From the NCBI GenBank assembly GCA_018662825.1, contig JABJFI010000001.1:1-34456 (forward strand): a DNA stretch of 34,456 bases. The letters are read 5' to 3'. Source of the stretch: Methanobacteriota archaeon (lineage in GTDB: Archaea > Thermoplasmatota > Poseidoniia > Poseidoniales > Poseidoniaceae). Under the pieces are notes generated by a model. The model saw only the letters and a list, made by a program, of their open reading frames with translations. It did no database searches and was not told where the DNA came from. Position numbers and translations under genes: made by a program. Below are positions 26,554 to 34,115 of the stretch, in pieces; the stretch's first letter is position 1; every line of letters starts with the position of its first letter.

Positions 26554-26622
26554 ATGAACATGCCTTTCATCGAGGAAAGGGGCGAAGAGGTGAAAGTCAA
26601 AGCCATGTTGGCAAGACTATGA
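26554..26622 (+). other. possible 22-codon leader ORF coupled to the glycosyltransferase
   Basis: A short frame ATG AAC ATG CCT continues without a stop through the whole divergent gap and ends in TGA, sharing ATGA with the glycosyltransferase start at 26619. It would encode MNMPFIEERGEEVKVKAMLARL or a shorter form from GTG 26590, ATG 26605. Such an overlap can couple translation, but a frame this short also arises by chance. Confidence 0.25.
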
Positions 26623-27650
26623 GTGATGCACAGCCGTTGATAGCATCAGTCATTCCGGTCTTTAATGAAGCATCATATATCGGAGAATGCTTAGATTCTC
26701 TAATTGCTCAAACTCTACCAGCAGACCAACATATCATTTTGGTATTGGATGGTGGGTCAGAGGATTCGACTCGAGACGAAGTATCCAAAGCAATAGAGCG
26801 CAGCAAAAAGGTAAACGGACCAGTTATTGAGTTGCACTCTAATCCCCGAAAATATGTTGCTGAGGCTAGGAATTTGGCGCTGAAATTACTTCCTGATTCG
26901 GTACAGTATACTGTAGAAATGATTGGTCATTCGACTGTCGAAGCCAAACATTTGGAAATTCGAATGGAGGAGTGGAAACGCATTGAGGCATCATCTAATG
27001 CCCCATTAGCCGCTGTTGGGATACGTGTCAAGCCTCGAACAGGAGAACATGGGGTTATCGAAACGTGGATAGAGAGAACTCTTTCCTCACCTTTCGGAAG
27101 TGGAAATGGGCAATTTGAGAACTTCACCACCCCTGGACCAACTAACACTCCGGCTTTTGCGATGCATTCCCGTTCGGCATTAGAACAGATTGGTGGCTGG
27201 GACACCTCCTACATTACAAGTCAGGATAGTGACCTTTCCATGCGACTTCTTGAGGCAGGATTTGCGCTTCATCGCACACCTGCAACTGGAGTTCACATGG
27301 TGAAACGCTCGGGACTCATGAAATGGTGGAAAATGGGCCATAGGTATGGTTTTTGGCGAATGAAAGTATTGCAACAACATCCAAAGCGAGTCAGTTTTCG
27401 AGAGTTTTTACCTTGGTTTGGAATGTTTGCGACAGTTGCTGTTTGTATTTTCCTGCCAACTTTCGCTTTATTACTTCCGAGTTGTTATCTCGCAGTATTG
27501 TTGCTTGAAGGCGTTCGAAGTAGCCTTTCCACGAGGCGCATGTCCACTCTTTTCGGGGTTCCGTTATGCTTACTAATGCTACACATTAGCTTTTCATTTG
27601 GTCTCCTAGATGGACTCATTCGAAAAGGCCAAGCACCTAGTGATCGTTGA
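26619..27650 (+). CDS. Family 2 glycosyltransferase with C-terminal membrane helices (ExoA-like)
   Basis: A 343-residue GT-A fold glycosyltransferase. Residues about 9-25 (SVIPVFNEASYIGECL) are the nucleotide-sugar binding start, VLDGGSEDST (42-51) the first acidic site, SQDSDLSMRLLEAGF near 197-211 the acceptor-side Asp motif, and GHRYGFWR near 240 the Q/RxxRW-like region. Two or three hydrophobic segments close the protein (about 267-296 and 311-330), as in ExoA-type enzymes that add sugars to lipid-linked exopolysaccharide or glycan precursors on the cytoplasmic face. The many exported Asn-X-Ser/Thr-rich proteins nearby would be natural clients of a surface glycosylation pathway, but the substrate cannot be read from sequence. 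The start ATG overlaps a possible leader frame. Confidence 0.85.
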   Translation: MSDAQPLIASVIPVFNEASYIGECLDSLIAQTLPADQHIILVLDGGSEDSTRDEVSKAIERSKKVNGPVIELHSNPRKYVAEARNLALKLLPDSVQYTVEMIGHSTVEAKHLEIRMEEWKRIEASSNAPLAAVGIRVKPRTGEHGVIETWIERTLSSPFGSGNGQFENFTTPGPTNTPAFAMHSRSALEQIGGWDTSYITSQDSDLSMRLLEAGFALHRTPATGVHMVKRSGLMKWWKMGHRYGFWRMKVLQQHPKRVSFREFLPWFGMFATVAVCIFLPTFALLLPSCYLAVLLLEGVRSSLSTRRMSTLFGVPLCLLMLHISFSFGLLDGLIRKGQAPSDR

Positions 27651-27713
27651 TACTAAACGGGACAATGGATAACAACATACTTGAGTGGTCGATTAGAGCG
27701 AAGGTTGATTGTT

Positions 27714-28685
27714 ATGGCATCAGAGCGTACTGTAACTGCCCGAGGCATAGCAATCTTGCCGTTACTCCTTATGGCCATGACACATTTTACAGTAACTCCC
27801 CTCAAAAATATGTTTGAGGTTGAACCGAATCTAATGTACGGATGGTATGGCTTGGGCTTAGTAATCGGTGTTGTTCTATTTAGAAAAACTCGTACAGTTC
27901 GTGACTATGAATATCATCGTTCCAAGGTGATGAAATCAATGAAAAAAGTATACCAGGCTGAAGAAGATGGAGTTTGGCAAACCAATGCACATCTCGATAG
28001 TAATCTCGGCCCTGAGGGTGAAAAAGTCCTTCTAAAACAAGTTTCAGCGATTGATAAAGAATCACCAGAACTTGAACTTGATGAAGATGAGAAGGTCGAA
28101 GTCGACCTTCTGCTAGAATCCGAACGCATTCGCAAAGCCAACCGTAGAATGTCGGGAGATGAAACATTTGATGACGAACTCGTTGATTCAACCATCGGAG
28201 CAACGCGAAAGAACTCACCGATGGACTCTTTTCTCGATGCGTTAAATCGATTATTTGGCAGAGGGGATTCTGTCGAACGCCGTGAGCAAAAAAGACAGGC
28301 GAGTCTTCGGGCAGCAGCAGATGCATCCCCTGTAATTGCTCAACGCCCTGTTGCTCCAATGAGGACTGAGACGCCATCTAATAAAACCGAATTAAAAGTC
28401 ACCTCAGTGAGCGATGATGGAGAAATCGAATCAGTAGTGACAGAGAGTGGAATTTCTGTTGAACCTCAATCTGAAACTGCAAAAGTCTACGCTTGGGATT
28501 CAAATTCACCGGCTGAACAATCCACAGAAAGTATCGAATCGATGGCTATGATTTCGATTCCTCAATATGAAACATCCCAACCTACTGAAGTTATTCAATC
28601 CCCAACAGGTACGTTGTGTCGTGGTTGTAATGCTGCAATTCCTCAGTCTGAGCCGTTTTGTCTTCAATGTGGTCTTGACGCGTGA
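27714..28685 (+). CDS. Membrane-anchored protein with C-terminal zinc ribbon
   Basis: A 323-residue protein from ATG 27714. The frame is open from TTG 27681, but 27714 gives a better start, with a GAAGG element about nine bases upstream. Two transmembrane helices lie at the N-terminus (about 11-28, IAILPLLLMAMTHFTV, and 43-58, YGLGLVIGVVLF), followed by a basic segment. The middle is long, acidic and probably disordered, with a helical patch (about 90-200). The end is a compact zinc ribbon CRGCNAAIPQSEPFCLQCG with a CxxC pair at each side, typical of domains that bind partners or nucleic acid. No enzyme motif is visible. Likely cytosolic, tethered to the membrane. It sits between a glycosyltransferase and dnaJ genes. 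Function unknown. Confidence 0.65.
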   Translation: MASERTVTARGIAILPLLLMAMTHFTVTPLKNMFEVEPNLMYGWYGLGLVIGVVLFRKTRTVRDYEYHRSKVMKSMKKVYQAEEDGVWQTNAHLDSNLGPEGEKVLLKQVSAIDKESPELELDEDEKVEVDLLLESERIRKANRRMSGDETFDDELVDSTIGATRKNSPMDSFLDALNRLFGRGDSVERREQKRQASLRAAADASPVIAQRPVAPMRTETPSNKTELKVTSVSDDGEIESVVTESGISVEPQSETAKVYAWDSNSPAEQSTESIESMAMISIPQYETSQPTEVIQSPTGTLCRGCNAAIPQSEPFCLQCGLDA

Positions 28686-28687
28686 GA

Positions 28688-28723
28688 AGGTCGTTTTCAA
28701 GCGAGATGTTCAAAGAGGTCGTT
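28688..28723 (+). promoter_or_regulatory. direct repeat AGGTCGTT upstream of dnaJ
   Basis: AGGTCGTT occurs at 28688-28695 and again at 28716-28723, and TCGTT recurs at 28732-28736, all within 65 bases before the dnaJ start. Repeated short sites before a chaperone gene could be regulator boxes. No known archaeal heat-shock consensus is claimed. Confidence 0.2.
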
Positions 28724-28742
28724 GAATCCCCTCGTTTTGTTC

Positions 28743-28748
28743 GGTGAG
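28743..28748 (+). promoter_or_regulatory. Shine-Dalgarno GGTGAG that decides the dnaJ start
   Basis: GGTGAG ends four bases before ATG 28753. It contains the alternative GTG 28744, so the ATG is the better start. The resulting protein begins MSEKRDYYEVLG, as DnaJ proteins usually do. Confidence 0.5.
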
Positions 28749-28752
28749 TGCA

Positions 28753-29880
28753 ATGTCGGAGAAGCGGGATTACTACGAGGTCTTAGGAGTAGCGAAAGAA
28801 GCTACTTCATCTGATCTAAAAAACGCATTCCGCAGCCTTGCCCGAAAGTATCATCCCGACCGAAGCGAAGAAGAAAATGCTGAGGATATGTTCAAGGAAA
28901 TTCAAGAAGCATATGCAGTTCTCTCTGATGATGAAAAGCGTGCACAATACGACCGATTTGGGCACAATGGCCCAGGCGGTTCACCATTTGGAGGATTTGG
29001 TGGTGGGGGATTCAATATCAACCTAGAGGATATTCTTGGAGGAGATTTCTTTTCAAATATCTTCGGTGGTGGTGGTGGCGGTGGCCGTCGCGCCAGACGT
29101 CGTGGTAGTGATATTCGGATGTATCATACCGTTGATTTGGAAAAAATATACCGAGGAAGTACAGAAGAAGTTGAGGTCGAATTACCGGTGGCATGTACCC
29201 AGTGTGCAGGAACCGGAGCGAAAGATGGAGCGATTTCTGACTGTGGTGATTGCAGCGGACAAGGGCGAGTTCGAATGCGACAACAAGTTGGACCCTTTGT
29301 CCAAGATGTCGTAAGGGAGTGCCCCACATGCGATGGTGCAGGACATCAAATCGATGAGCGGTGCAGCCCTTGCCGAGGAAATGGAAAAGAAATCAAAACC
29401 TCAACTCTACGATTCAATATTCCTGCTGGTGCAGAAGCAGGAACTCGTCTACGTATGCGAGGAAAAGGCGAACCGGCACCAAATGGCAAAGGAGAGGATG
29501 GAGACCTATTCATTGAAATTGATGTCGACCAACATCTGTGGTTTGAACGTTCCAATGCTGATTTAATAATGTCTCTTCCACTTGGTTACTCTGATTTGGT
29601 TTTGGGTACAAGCGTTAGCGTCGAGCATATTGATGGTAAGGAATTGGTTATCAAGATTCCACCATATTCAAATTCAGGAGACACAATTGAAATCAAAAAG
29701 CGCGGATTGCCACGTAACAGAGGTTCTGGTCGTGGTGACGTCATTGTTCTTCTCAAATTGCACATGCCGAAAAAGGTCGACAAAAAATCCAAGAAATCTC
29801 TTCAAGATTTGAAATCTGTTCTCGGACCAAAAGACCTGCTTGAAAGAATAAAGCAAGATGCTAAAGAGCGCCGGAATTGA
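28753..29880 (+). CDS. dnaJ: Type I DnaJ (Hsp40) co-chaperone
   Basis: A 375-residue co-chaperone that would stimulate DnaK (Hsp70) ATPase activity and deliver unfolded proteins. The J domain is at residues 5-70, with the essential H34-P35-D36. A Gly/Phe-rich linker runs 71-115 and includes a long Gly run encoded by GGT repeats. The zinc-binding domain has four CxxCxGxG motifs starting at C148, C164, C190 and C204. The client-binding C-terminal domains follow. Everything needed for function is present and the length is typical. DnaK and GrpE are not in this window. The start is ATG 28753, supported by GGTGAG. The gene is flanked by a zinc-ribbon membrane protein and a surface protein. Confidence 0.95.
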   Translation: MSEKRDYYEVLGVAKEATSSDLKNAFRSLARKYHPDRSEEENAEDMFKEIQEAYAVLSDDEKRAQYDRFGHNGPGGSPFGGFGGGGFNINLEDILGGDFFSNIFGGGGGGGRRARRRGSDIRMYHTVDLEKIYRGSTEEVEVELPVACTQCAGTGAKDGAISDCGDCSGQGRVRMRQQVGPFVQDVVRECPTCDGAGHQIDERCSPCRGNGKEIKTSTLRFNIPAGAEAGTRLRMRGKGEPAPNGKGEDGDLFIEIDVDQHLWFERSNADLIMSLPLGYSDLVLGTSVSVEHIDGKELVIKIPPYSNSGDTIEIKKRGLPRNRGSGRGDVIVLLKLHMPKKVDKKSKKSLQDLKSVLGPKDLLERIKQDAKERRN

Positions 29881-29950
29881 TATTTACACTCACGGCTCAT
29901 TCATTTGTTCGAAATACAAGGTATCAAAACACATCGCTCTTTGGATATAC

Positions 29951-32713
29951 ATGATGAACAAGCAGATAAGCATAATTCTCCTCAGTCTTTTGCTTTTTTC
30001 GATTCCCTCAAATGCAATTGCTTCAAAAGATTCACCTGTTGTTTCTCAGTTTGGTGTAGGCTTTGATGAGGTGGTAATTGCTGACTCCTCCGATGCTCTT
30101 TCCGACCCACGTGATTTGGAATTTCATCCTGGTCGGGCGAACGAATTGTGGGTGGCTAACAGAGCAACAGACAGCATTACGATTGTTCAAAATACAGGGC
30201 TTGAGAACCAAACTTCCCATAATCGCCAAGATTCAAATCGAAACCATTTCCTTGAAGAAGTAAGTTCAATCGCGTTTGGAGCATACCATCCAGAGTTCGA
30301 TTGGCAATGGGGTTCAGCCCAAGAGACCCGAAACACATTTTGTGGCCAAGGGGCGCCGAACAATTTCATGGGTCCAACTTTATGGCCCTCTTCATTGAAT
30401 CACTTTGCGGTGGAAAATCAAAACAATGGCAACGGTCTTCTTGGTAGTCATATCGATATGAACCATGAATCACCATATGGAGTTGGTATTGCTCACGATT
30501 CTGGCAATAAATATTGGTATAATGATGGATATTATGGGGAACTTGTGTATTATGATTTCCAAGTGGACCATGACACTGGTCAAGACGACCACTCCGATGG
30601 AATTGTCCGCCGATATGTGGATGTCCAACTCACTCATTCTTATGGCGTTCCTGGTCACATGATTTTGGACCAAGATTCAGGAATTCTTTACATTGCAGAT
30701 GCGGGAGCAAACCGTGTGTTATGGGTAAATACCGATGATACATCATATAATACCCAGGACATCATGGGTGATCCATCTCGACTGGAACCACTTGAAGAAT
30801 ATTCAAGCATAACTGGAATTGAATGGGGGGTTTTGGCATCCGGCCTCAACCGACCTTCAGGAATCGCTCTAGATGGTGACCAACTCTTTGTTTCCCTCAA
30901 TGGCAATGGAAAGATCGTTGCATATGACTTGAATAACGATGGCAAAAGCGCCTCTGTAGCTGATACGATTCAAACCACTGCTTCATCTATAATGGGCCTT
31001 GAAATTGGTCCGAATGGACATCTCTACTATGTCGATAATGGTCAAGATGAAGTCGTTCGCATCGACCCATATATGGATGAAGATGGAGATGGTATAGGTG
31101 ACGATGTTGATAATTGCCCATTGATTACCAATCCTTCTCAAGCCAATTACGATGGCGATGCACTTGGAGATGTGTGTGATAATGATGATGATGATGATGG
31201 AATCCTTGATCTTGCTGATGACTGCCATCTTGGAAATTTAAGCTGGATTTCTTCAACAGCAACAGACTATGATATGGACGGTTGTGCCGACCTCACTGAA
31301 GATTCCGATGATGATAACGATGGTGTTTTGGATCTGGTAGACTATTGTGCGACCGGTGACCTTGGATGGACTTCGACCACAACTTCGGATTATGACTTCG
31401 ATGGTTGCAGAGATTCTGGTGAAGACTATGATGATGATAACGACCGCATTTGTGATGCACTGGTATCCGATGGGGTTTGGGCCTGTAGCATTTCATCTGT
31501 AGATGTAGACTTCTGTCCAACAAGCCCTATCTCTTTCTTTTCAACCACCAGCAATGACGGCGACCGAGACGGATGTGAAGATATATCTGAAGATCTTGAT
31601 GACGATAATGATGGCTTTTCCGACAGCATCGATAACTGCCCTAAAAACGCTGGAACCAGCGATGCAGGCTCCCTCATAGGTTGCACTGATTGGGATGATG
31701 ATGGTTATGCAGATTCAATTGATGAATTCCCTATCGAACCAACTCAATGGTTCGACCTCGATGGTGATGGTTTTGGAGATGAAATCAATGGATTTGAGGG
31801 TGATTCCTGTGTCTCCGTCTCAGGCACATCATCGGAAGACCGTCTCGGCTGTCTTGATTCTGATGGTGATGGTTGGTCGAATCCAGATATGGATTGGACC
31901 GTTGCTTTAGGCGCTGACGCCTTCCCAACATACAGCACCCAGCATGCTGACCAAGATGGCGATGGTTATGGAGATGCTGCGGATGGATTTCAACCTGATT
32001 CTTGTCCCGTGATTGAAGGTTACTCGTCAGAGGATGTCTTTGGATGTCTTGATACAGATGGCGATGGCTGGTCAGATGCCATAGATGCTTTCCTGAATGA
32101 TTCAAGTCAATACCTTGATGCTGACCAAGATGGTTATGGGGATTCAATGACGGGTAATTCACCCGATGCTTGCCCGGGACTTTTTGGTAGTTCAAGTGAA
32201 CAACGTCTCGGCTGCCCAGATACAGATGGTGATGGATGGGATGATGGTCTCGATATGTTCCCTAGTGATGAACGGTTTTGGTCAGATTTCGATGAGGACG
32301 GATACCCCGACCAAAACGGAACGAACATGAGCGATGATTGTCTTGAAGTCGCTGGAACTTCTCATCAAGGCCTCATCGGTTGCCCAGATGGTGATGGGGA
32401 CGGTTGGTCTGACCAGGCAGATGCCTTCCCAATGGATGCTTCAAGGTATCTTGCTATGGATGATTCGTCCTTCCCTGGTGCCCTTGTTCTAGTGGCCTTA
32501 GGAGTAGTTGTCATGGTGCTTATTGGTTTTGCTCTAATGAGTCGCCGTAGAGTCGACAATACGCCAAACAGTCCTCCTTTCGTGAACGCCCCAGTTCAGT
32601 TTACCGCTCCCGCTGTACCAACAACCCCGCCCCTACCTCCTGAAGGTCTTCCGAATGGCTGGACAATGGACCAATGGGCTTGGTATGGTGAAGATTACCT
32701 TAAGAACCGTTAA
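29951..32713 (+). CDS. Anchored surface protein with NHL-like propeller and TSP3 repeats
   Basis: A 920-residue type I membrane protein. The frame is open from 29858, inside dnaJ, but the tandem ATGs at 29951 and 29954 are chosen because they begin a signal peptide (MMNKQISIILLSLLLF, cleavage near NAIA). Residues about 40-370 look like a six-bladed NHL-type beta-propeller (for example DPRDLEFHPG, LYIADAGANRVLWV, GLNRPSGIALDGDQLFVS). Residues 373-830 are TSP3 calcium-binding repeats (DEDGDGIGDDVDNCP and many DxDGDGWSD units). One helix spans about 841-863 (ALVLVALGVVVMVLIGFALM), followed by SRRR and a Pro-rich tail that ends GLPNGWTMDQWAWYGEDY. The tail matches that of the 1801-residue protein. 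Likely a surface receptor or adhesin. Confidence 0.85.
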   Translation: MMNKQISIILLSLLLFSIPSNAIASKDSPVVSQFGVGFDEVVIADSSDALSDPRDLEFHPGRANELWVANRATDSITIVQNTGLENQTSHNRQDSNRNHFLEEVSSIAFGAYHPEFDWQWGSAQETRNTFCGQGAPNNFMGPTLWPSSLNHFAVENQNNGNGLLGSHIDMNHESPYGVGIAHDSGNKYWYNDGYYGELVYYDFQVDHDTGQDDHSDGIVRRYVDVQLTHSYGVPGHMILDQDSGILYIADAGANRVLWVNTDDTSYNTQDIMGDPSRLEPLEEYSSITGIEWGVLASGLNRPSGIALDGDQLFVSLNGNGKIVAYDLNNDGKSASVADTIQTTASSIMGLEIGPNGHLYYVDNGQDEVVRIDPYMDEDGDGIGDDVDNCPLITNPSQANYDGDALGDVCDNDDDDDGILDLADDCHLGNLSWISSTATDYDMDGCADLTEDSDDDNDGVLDLVDYCATGDLGWTSTTTSDYDFDGCRDSGEDYDDDNDRICDALVSDGVWACSISSVDVDFCPTSPISFFSTTSNDGDRDGCEDISEDLDDDNDGFSDSIDNCPKNAGTSDAGSLIGCTDWDDDGYADSIDEFPIEPTQWFDLDGDGFGDEINGFEGDSCVSVSGTSSEDRLGCLDSDGDGWSNPDMDWTVALGADAFPTYSTQHADQDGDGYGDAADGFQPDSCPVIEGYSSEDVFGCLDTDGDGWSDAIDAFLNDSSQYLDADQDGYGDSMTGNSPDACPGLFGSSSEQRLGCPDTDGDGWDDGLDMFPSDERFWSDFDEDGYPDQNGTNMSDDCLEVAGTSHQGLIGCPDGDGDGWSDQADAFPMDASRYLAMDDSSFPGALVLVALGVVVMVLIGFALMSRRRVDNTPNSPPFVNAPVQFTAPAVPTTPPLPPEGLPNGWTMDQWAWYGEDYLKNR
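31070..32440 (+). repeat. TSP3 calcium-binding repeat region
   Basis: A dense run of Asp-rich repeats in the surface protein: first the classic thrombospondin form with Cys (VDNCPLITNPSQ), then about six copies of a longer unit with the pattern LGCxDxDGDGWxDxxDxFPxDxxQxxDxDxDGYGD. Adjacent copies near 31860, 32050, 32220 and 32390 have closely related DNA. A GAT trinucleotide run lies near 31180-31200. The region probably forms a calcium-rigidified stalk between the propeller and the membrane. Confidence 0.75.
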
Positions 32714-32714
32714 T

Positions 32715-32740
32715 GAGAGGAAATCCTTTCTGCCCCTCTC
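32715..32740 (+). promoter_or_regulatory. inverted repeat after the surface-protein stop
   Basis: GAGAGG (32715-32720) and CCTCTC (32735-32740) could form a six-base-pair stem with a 14-base loop directly after the stop codon. It may be a weak terminator. Downstream, AATTATATGG at 32751-32760 is TATA-like, and GAGGGG at 32772-32777 is a good ribosome-binding site for ATG 32783. Confidence 0.25.
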
Positions 32741-32782
32741 TTCCGGAAATGAATTATATGGATGGAACAGTGAGGGGCATTC

Positions 32783-33025
32783 ATGGCACAGGAATCACTC
32801 GCACCTGTTGCTGCAATCACTAACCTCATTCTAGGAATAATCACCATCCTCATGTCAAATCGGAGTGATAATCAAACATCTCACAAACGTTTCTCTGCAT
32901 TGTTGATTGGCTGGACCTTCATCCTTCTTTCGATCTATAATTTTGCAGAGACTCTCTTGACCAATATTATTCATTTGTCGCCCCAACTGAGATTGATTTC
33001 GGCCTCGTATCTCTCGACGGAATAA
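32783..33025 (+). CDS. N-terminal part of a polytopic membrane protein, apparently frameshifted
   Basis: This frame gives 80 residues with two hydrophobic helices (about 8-24, APVAAITNLILGIITIL, and 39-55, ALLIGWTFILLSIYN) and then drifts into unlikely sequence before stopping at 33025. GAGGGG five bases before ATG 32783 supports the start. The next frame, open from 32941 and running into the 33046 CDS, encodes TEIDFGLVSLDG and FGTDAALNI, which read as natural continuation. The two are best seen as one gene of about 443 residues with one base missing. As a stand-alone protein it would be a two-helix membrane peptide. Confidence 0.6.
   Translation: MAQESLAPVAAITNLILGIITILMSNRSDNQTSHKRFSALLIGWTFILLSIYNFAETLLTNIIHLSPQLRLISASYLSTE
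32941..33022 (+). other. interval that must contain the frameshift
   Basis: The upstream frame has no stop until 33023-33025. The downstream frame is open only after a TAA at 32938-32940. The shift therefore lies between 32941 and 33022. Adding one C to the CCCC run at 32981-32984 would give the join IHLSPPTEIDFGLVS and a single frame from 32783 to 34113. A sequencing error, an assembly error or a real mutation are all possible. Confidence 0.55.
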
Positions 33026-33045
33026 AAGGGCGGGATACACTCGTC

Positions 33046-34113
33046 TTGATTCAGTTCGGAACGGATGCGGCACTCAATATCATTATGCTCGTCATGGCCT
33101 TGCATATTCCAAAAGATATGGGCACCGGCAGTTCATGGAATTCAATGGTCATTCTTGTCATCACGCTCTATTGCATTATCATACCTGCACTGATTTTCCT
33201 TGGAGGGTTTAAATTCGCGGCCTTCCAACTGTTGTTGTGGGTTGTTGTTGGAATCTACTGGACCCACCGCTATATTCGTGGAATTATAGGGGAACACAAA
33301 ACAGGTGAAGAACAATACCGCTCAGAATCCAAGGCAAGTGCTGTCCTACTCCTCATATGGTTGGGTTGGCAAATGATTTGGTGGCTTTCTGCCTTCAGTT
33401 TCCTCAACAATGAATGGTTTGTCAGTGTTTTAACCCAACTTGATGCGCCCCCTACTAATCTTTGGCTCATTGCCGTCAACCTCGGTTGGAGTATTGGTGC
33501 GGTAACAATTTGCGCACTTTTGGTAGGTGAGGCATTTCGAACCTCGAAACGTGGACTTTCACCAATCTCCATCATTGTGTTCGTTGTCTTCTTCTTGGGA
33601 TTCGCCAATTGGATTCAAGATAAATTACTTCTTGATGCCTACTACAGTTGCATTGAAGGGAATTGTGCTCCTGAAAGCAGCATTTTCGAGCTCGTCAATT
33701 ATTTGACATCAGGGGTTTTGATTTATCTTCTCAAACCTCTTCTTTTTGTCTACCTAATGGTGCAGTTCCAAATTATTGACACCACCTCGGAGAGGAACAG
33801 GAATCTTACCCGGATGATGATTTTGTTAATCCTACTCATTATCTCGTCCAGTGTTATCGAATTGATTCAGTCATTGATACCAATCCCACAAATGATATCG
33901 GGTTCAATCCTAGCCATCGGTATTGTCTTTTTCATCGGATGGGAAGAAAAAATCACTGAGAGTTTCATCGGCAATGCCAACATTGCAGACATTGATTCGA
34001 TTCAAGGTGATGGATTTAACGACCAAATGTTGAGAAACACTTCCCTCCTCATGAGTTTCATTATCCTCTACATCATCGCTTTGGCGGTCATATTTGCAAA
34101 TGCGGGGGTCTAA
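33046..34113 (+). CDS. Polytopic membrane protein, main part (C-terminal to the frameshift)
   Basis: 355 residues from TTG 33046, but that codon sits inside apparently coding sequence, so the true start is most likely ATG 32783 across a frameshift. About nine hydrophobic helices are visible (for example ILVITLYCIIIPALIFLGG, ISIIVFVVFFLGFANWI, MMILLILLIISSSVIELI and a last helix ending AVIFANAGV). A cytosolic or external loop holds an acidic KTGEEQYRSESK stretch, and another contains two Cys residues (YYSCIEGNCAPES). No transporter signature is recognised. The next gene begins two bases after the stop and has its ribosome-binding site (GGGGGT) inside the end of this frame, so the two are co-transcribed and probably function together. 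Confidence 0.7.
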   Translation: MIQFGTDAALNIIMLVMALHIPKDMGTGSSWNSMVILVITLYCIIIPALIFLGGFKFAAFQLLLWVVVGIYWTHRYIRGIIGEHKTGEEQYRSESKASAVLLLIWLGWQMIWWLSAFSFLNNEWFVSVLTQLDAPPTNLWLIAVNLGWSIGAVTICALLVGEAFRTSKRGLSPISIIVFVVFFLGFANWIQDKLLLDAYYSCIEGNCAPESSIFELVNYLTSGVLIYLLKPLLFVYLMVQFQIIDTTSERNRNLTRMMILLILLIISSSVIELIQSLIPIPQMISGSILAIGIVFFIGWEEKITESFIGNANIADIDSIQGDGFNDQMLRNTSLLMSFIILYIIALAVIFANAGV

Positions 34114-34115
34114 CG

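Noticed and set aside
27880-28377. A 165-codon minus-strand frame opposite the zinc-ribbon membrane protein
   Set aside because: The plus-strand frame has clear transmembrane helices and a zinc ribbon. The minus frame shows no domain-like pattern.
29060-29100. GGT repeat in dnaJ as an unusual element
   Set aside because: It encodes the expected Gly-rich linker of type I DnaJ proteins.
29858-29950. N-terminal extension of the propeller/TSP3 protein into the dnaJ gene
   Set aside because: The extension places about 31 residues ahead of an obvious signal peptide and overlaps dnaJ. The tandem ATGs at 29951/29954 explain the start better.
31180-31200. GAT trinucleotide run as a possible phase-variable microsatellite
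   Set aside because: It simply encodes an Asp-rich TSP3 segment. Length changes would stay in frame, so switching is unlikely.
32941-33022. Programmed -1 ribosomal frameshift
   Set aside because: No slippery heptamer in the correct phase was found in the interval. One missing base at the C run explains the data more simply.
33023-33045. A true intergenic region between two independent membrane proteins
   Set aside because: The downstream frame remains open back to 32941 with protein-like sequence, and TTG 33046 has no ribosome-binding site. A frameshift is the simpler reading.
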